A DNA stretch of 5,827 nucleotides from Burkholderia sp. (GTDB taxonomy: Bacteria; Pseudomonadota; Gammaproteobacteria; Burkholderiales; Burkholderiaceae). Both the position numbers and the translations under genes were made by a program. Under the pieces are notes generated by a model. It searched no databases, was not told where the DNA came from, and saw only the letters and a program-made list of their open reading frames with translations. Positions 5,687-5,827 of this stretch are shown here, piece after piece (position 1 is the stretch's first letter; the number at the start of each line of letters is the position of its first letter). Location of the stretch: assembly GCF_018375725.1 (NCBI RefSeq), contig NZ_JAHACR010000269.1, positions 1 to 5,827 of the forward strand, written 5' to 3'.

Positions 5687-5827
5687 TCATCCCGGGAACG
5701 GCCGCCTCACACATGAAACCGATCCCAAAGCGTTCTGCATCGTGCCGGACGCTGCCCCCAGCGCAACACCCAGGAACGCGCGATAAAATGCGGCAATAAC
5801 CGCCACCAAAGCGCCGTCATCTGCCAG
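5687..5827 (-). CDS. Possible C-terminal 46 codons of a gene entering from the right edge
   Basis: Reading leftward from base 5827, a frame stays open for 46 codons to TGA at 5689-5687. Its translation contains the hydrophobic stretch ALVAVIAAFYRAFLGVALGA and ends in CVRRPFPG, so it could be the end of a membrane protein. The third codon positions are only moderately G+C rich, and the other two minus-strand frames are also open for tens of codons, so coding status is uncertain. If real, it is the upstream neighbour on the same strand as the secretion operon, about 790 bases away, and not co-transcribed with it in any obvious way. Confidence 0.25.
   Translation of the reverse strand: MADDGALVAVIAAFYRAFLGVALGAASGTMQNALGSVSCVRRPFPG

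Noticed and set aside
5431..5799. 122-codon plus-strand frame
   Set aside because: There is no clear ribosome-binding site, the composition is low in hydrophobic residues and rich in Arg, Pro and Cys, and it spans the abrupt composition change near 5460.
1..5827. CRISPR arrays, tRNA or rRNA genes, insertion sequences
   Set aside because: No regularly spaced direct repeats, cloverleaf, rRNA-like sequence or transposase frame with terminal inverted repeats was seen. The repeats in tpsA are protein-level beta-helix repeats.

Overview
The window looks like a chromosomal segment from a beta-proteobacterium of the Burkholderiales, most likely Burkholderia sensu lato. The genes are G+C rich, and the large exoprotein carries the extended signal peptide and Cys-containing secretion domain common in that group. 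The genus is an inference; no rRNA or housekeeping gene confirms it.

All convincing genes lie on the minus strand, so they read from right to left and form one apparent operon. First comes an outer-membrane two-partner-secretion transporter of the TpsB/ShlB/FhaC/HecB family (4898-3192, GTG start). Next is a 299-residue lipoprotein of unknown function (3111-2212). Last is the amino-terminal 712 residues of a filamentous-hemagglutinin-type TpsA exoprotein (2137 to the left edge), whose body and C-terminus lie outside the window. The gaps are 80 and 74 bases. Each holds an inverted repeat but no clear intrinsic terminator.

Upstream of the operon, 4899 to about 5460 is a long A+T-rich stretch with no gene. 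It holds a candidate extended -10 promoter for the operon, a near-palindrome in that promoter's spacer, a nested inverted repeat in the predicted leader, and a cluster of overlapping inverted repeats further up. From about 5460 to the right edge the base composition rises again. That stretch has only one weak candidate: the last 46 codons of a minus-strand reading frame entering from the right, with a terminator-like hairpin after it.

How the genes should work together: the transporter's periplasmic POTRA domains recognise the TPS domain of the exoprotein after Sec export and thread it through a 16-stranded barrel to the surface, where it folds into a beta-helix. The lipoprotein sits between the two partners, so a role as a third component (assembly, anchoring or protection) is plausible but unproven. 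Whether the exoprotein is an adhesin, a hemolysin or a contact-dependent inhibition toxin cannot be decided here, because the C-terminal region and any immunity gene are off the left edge.
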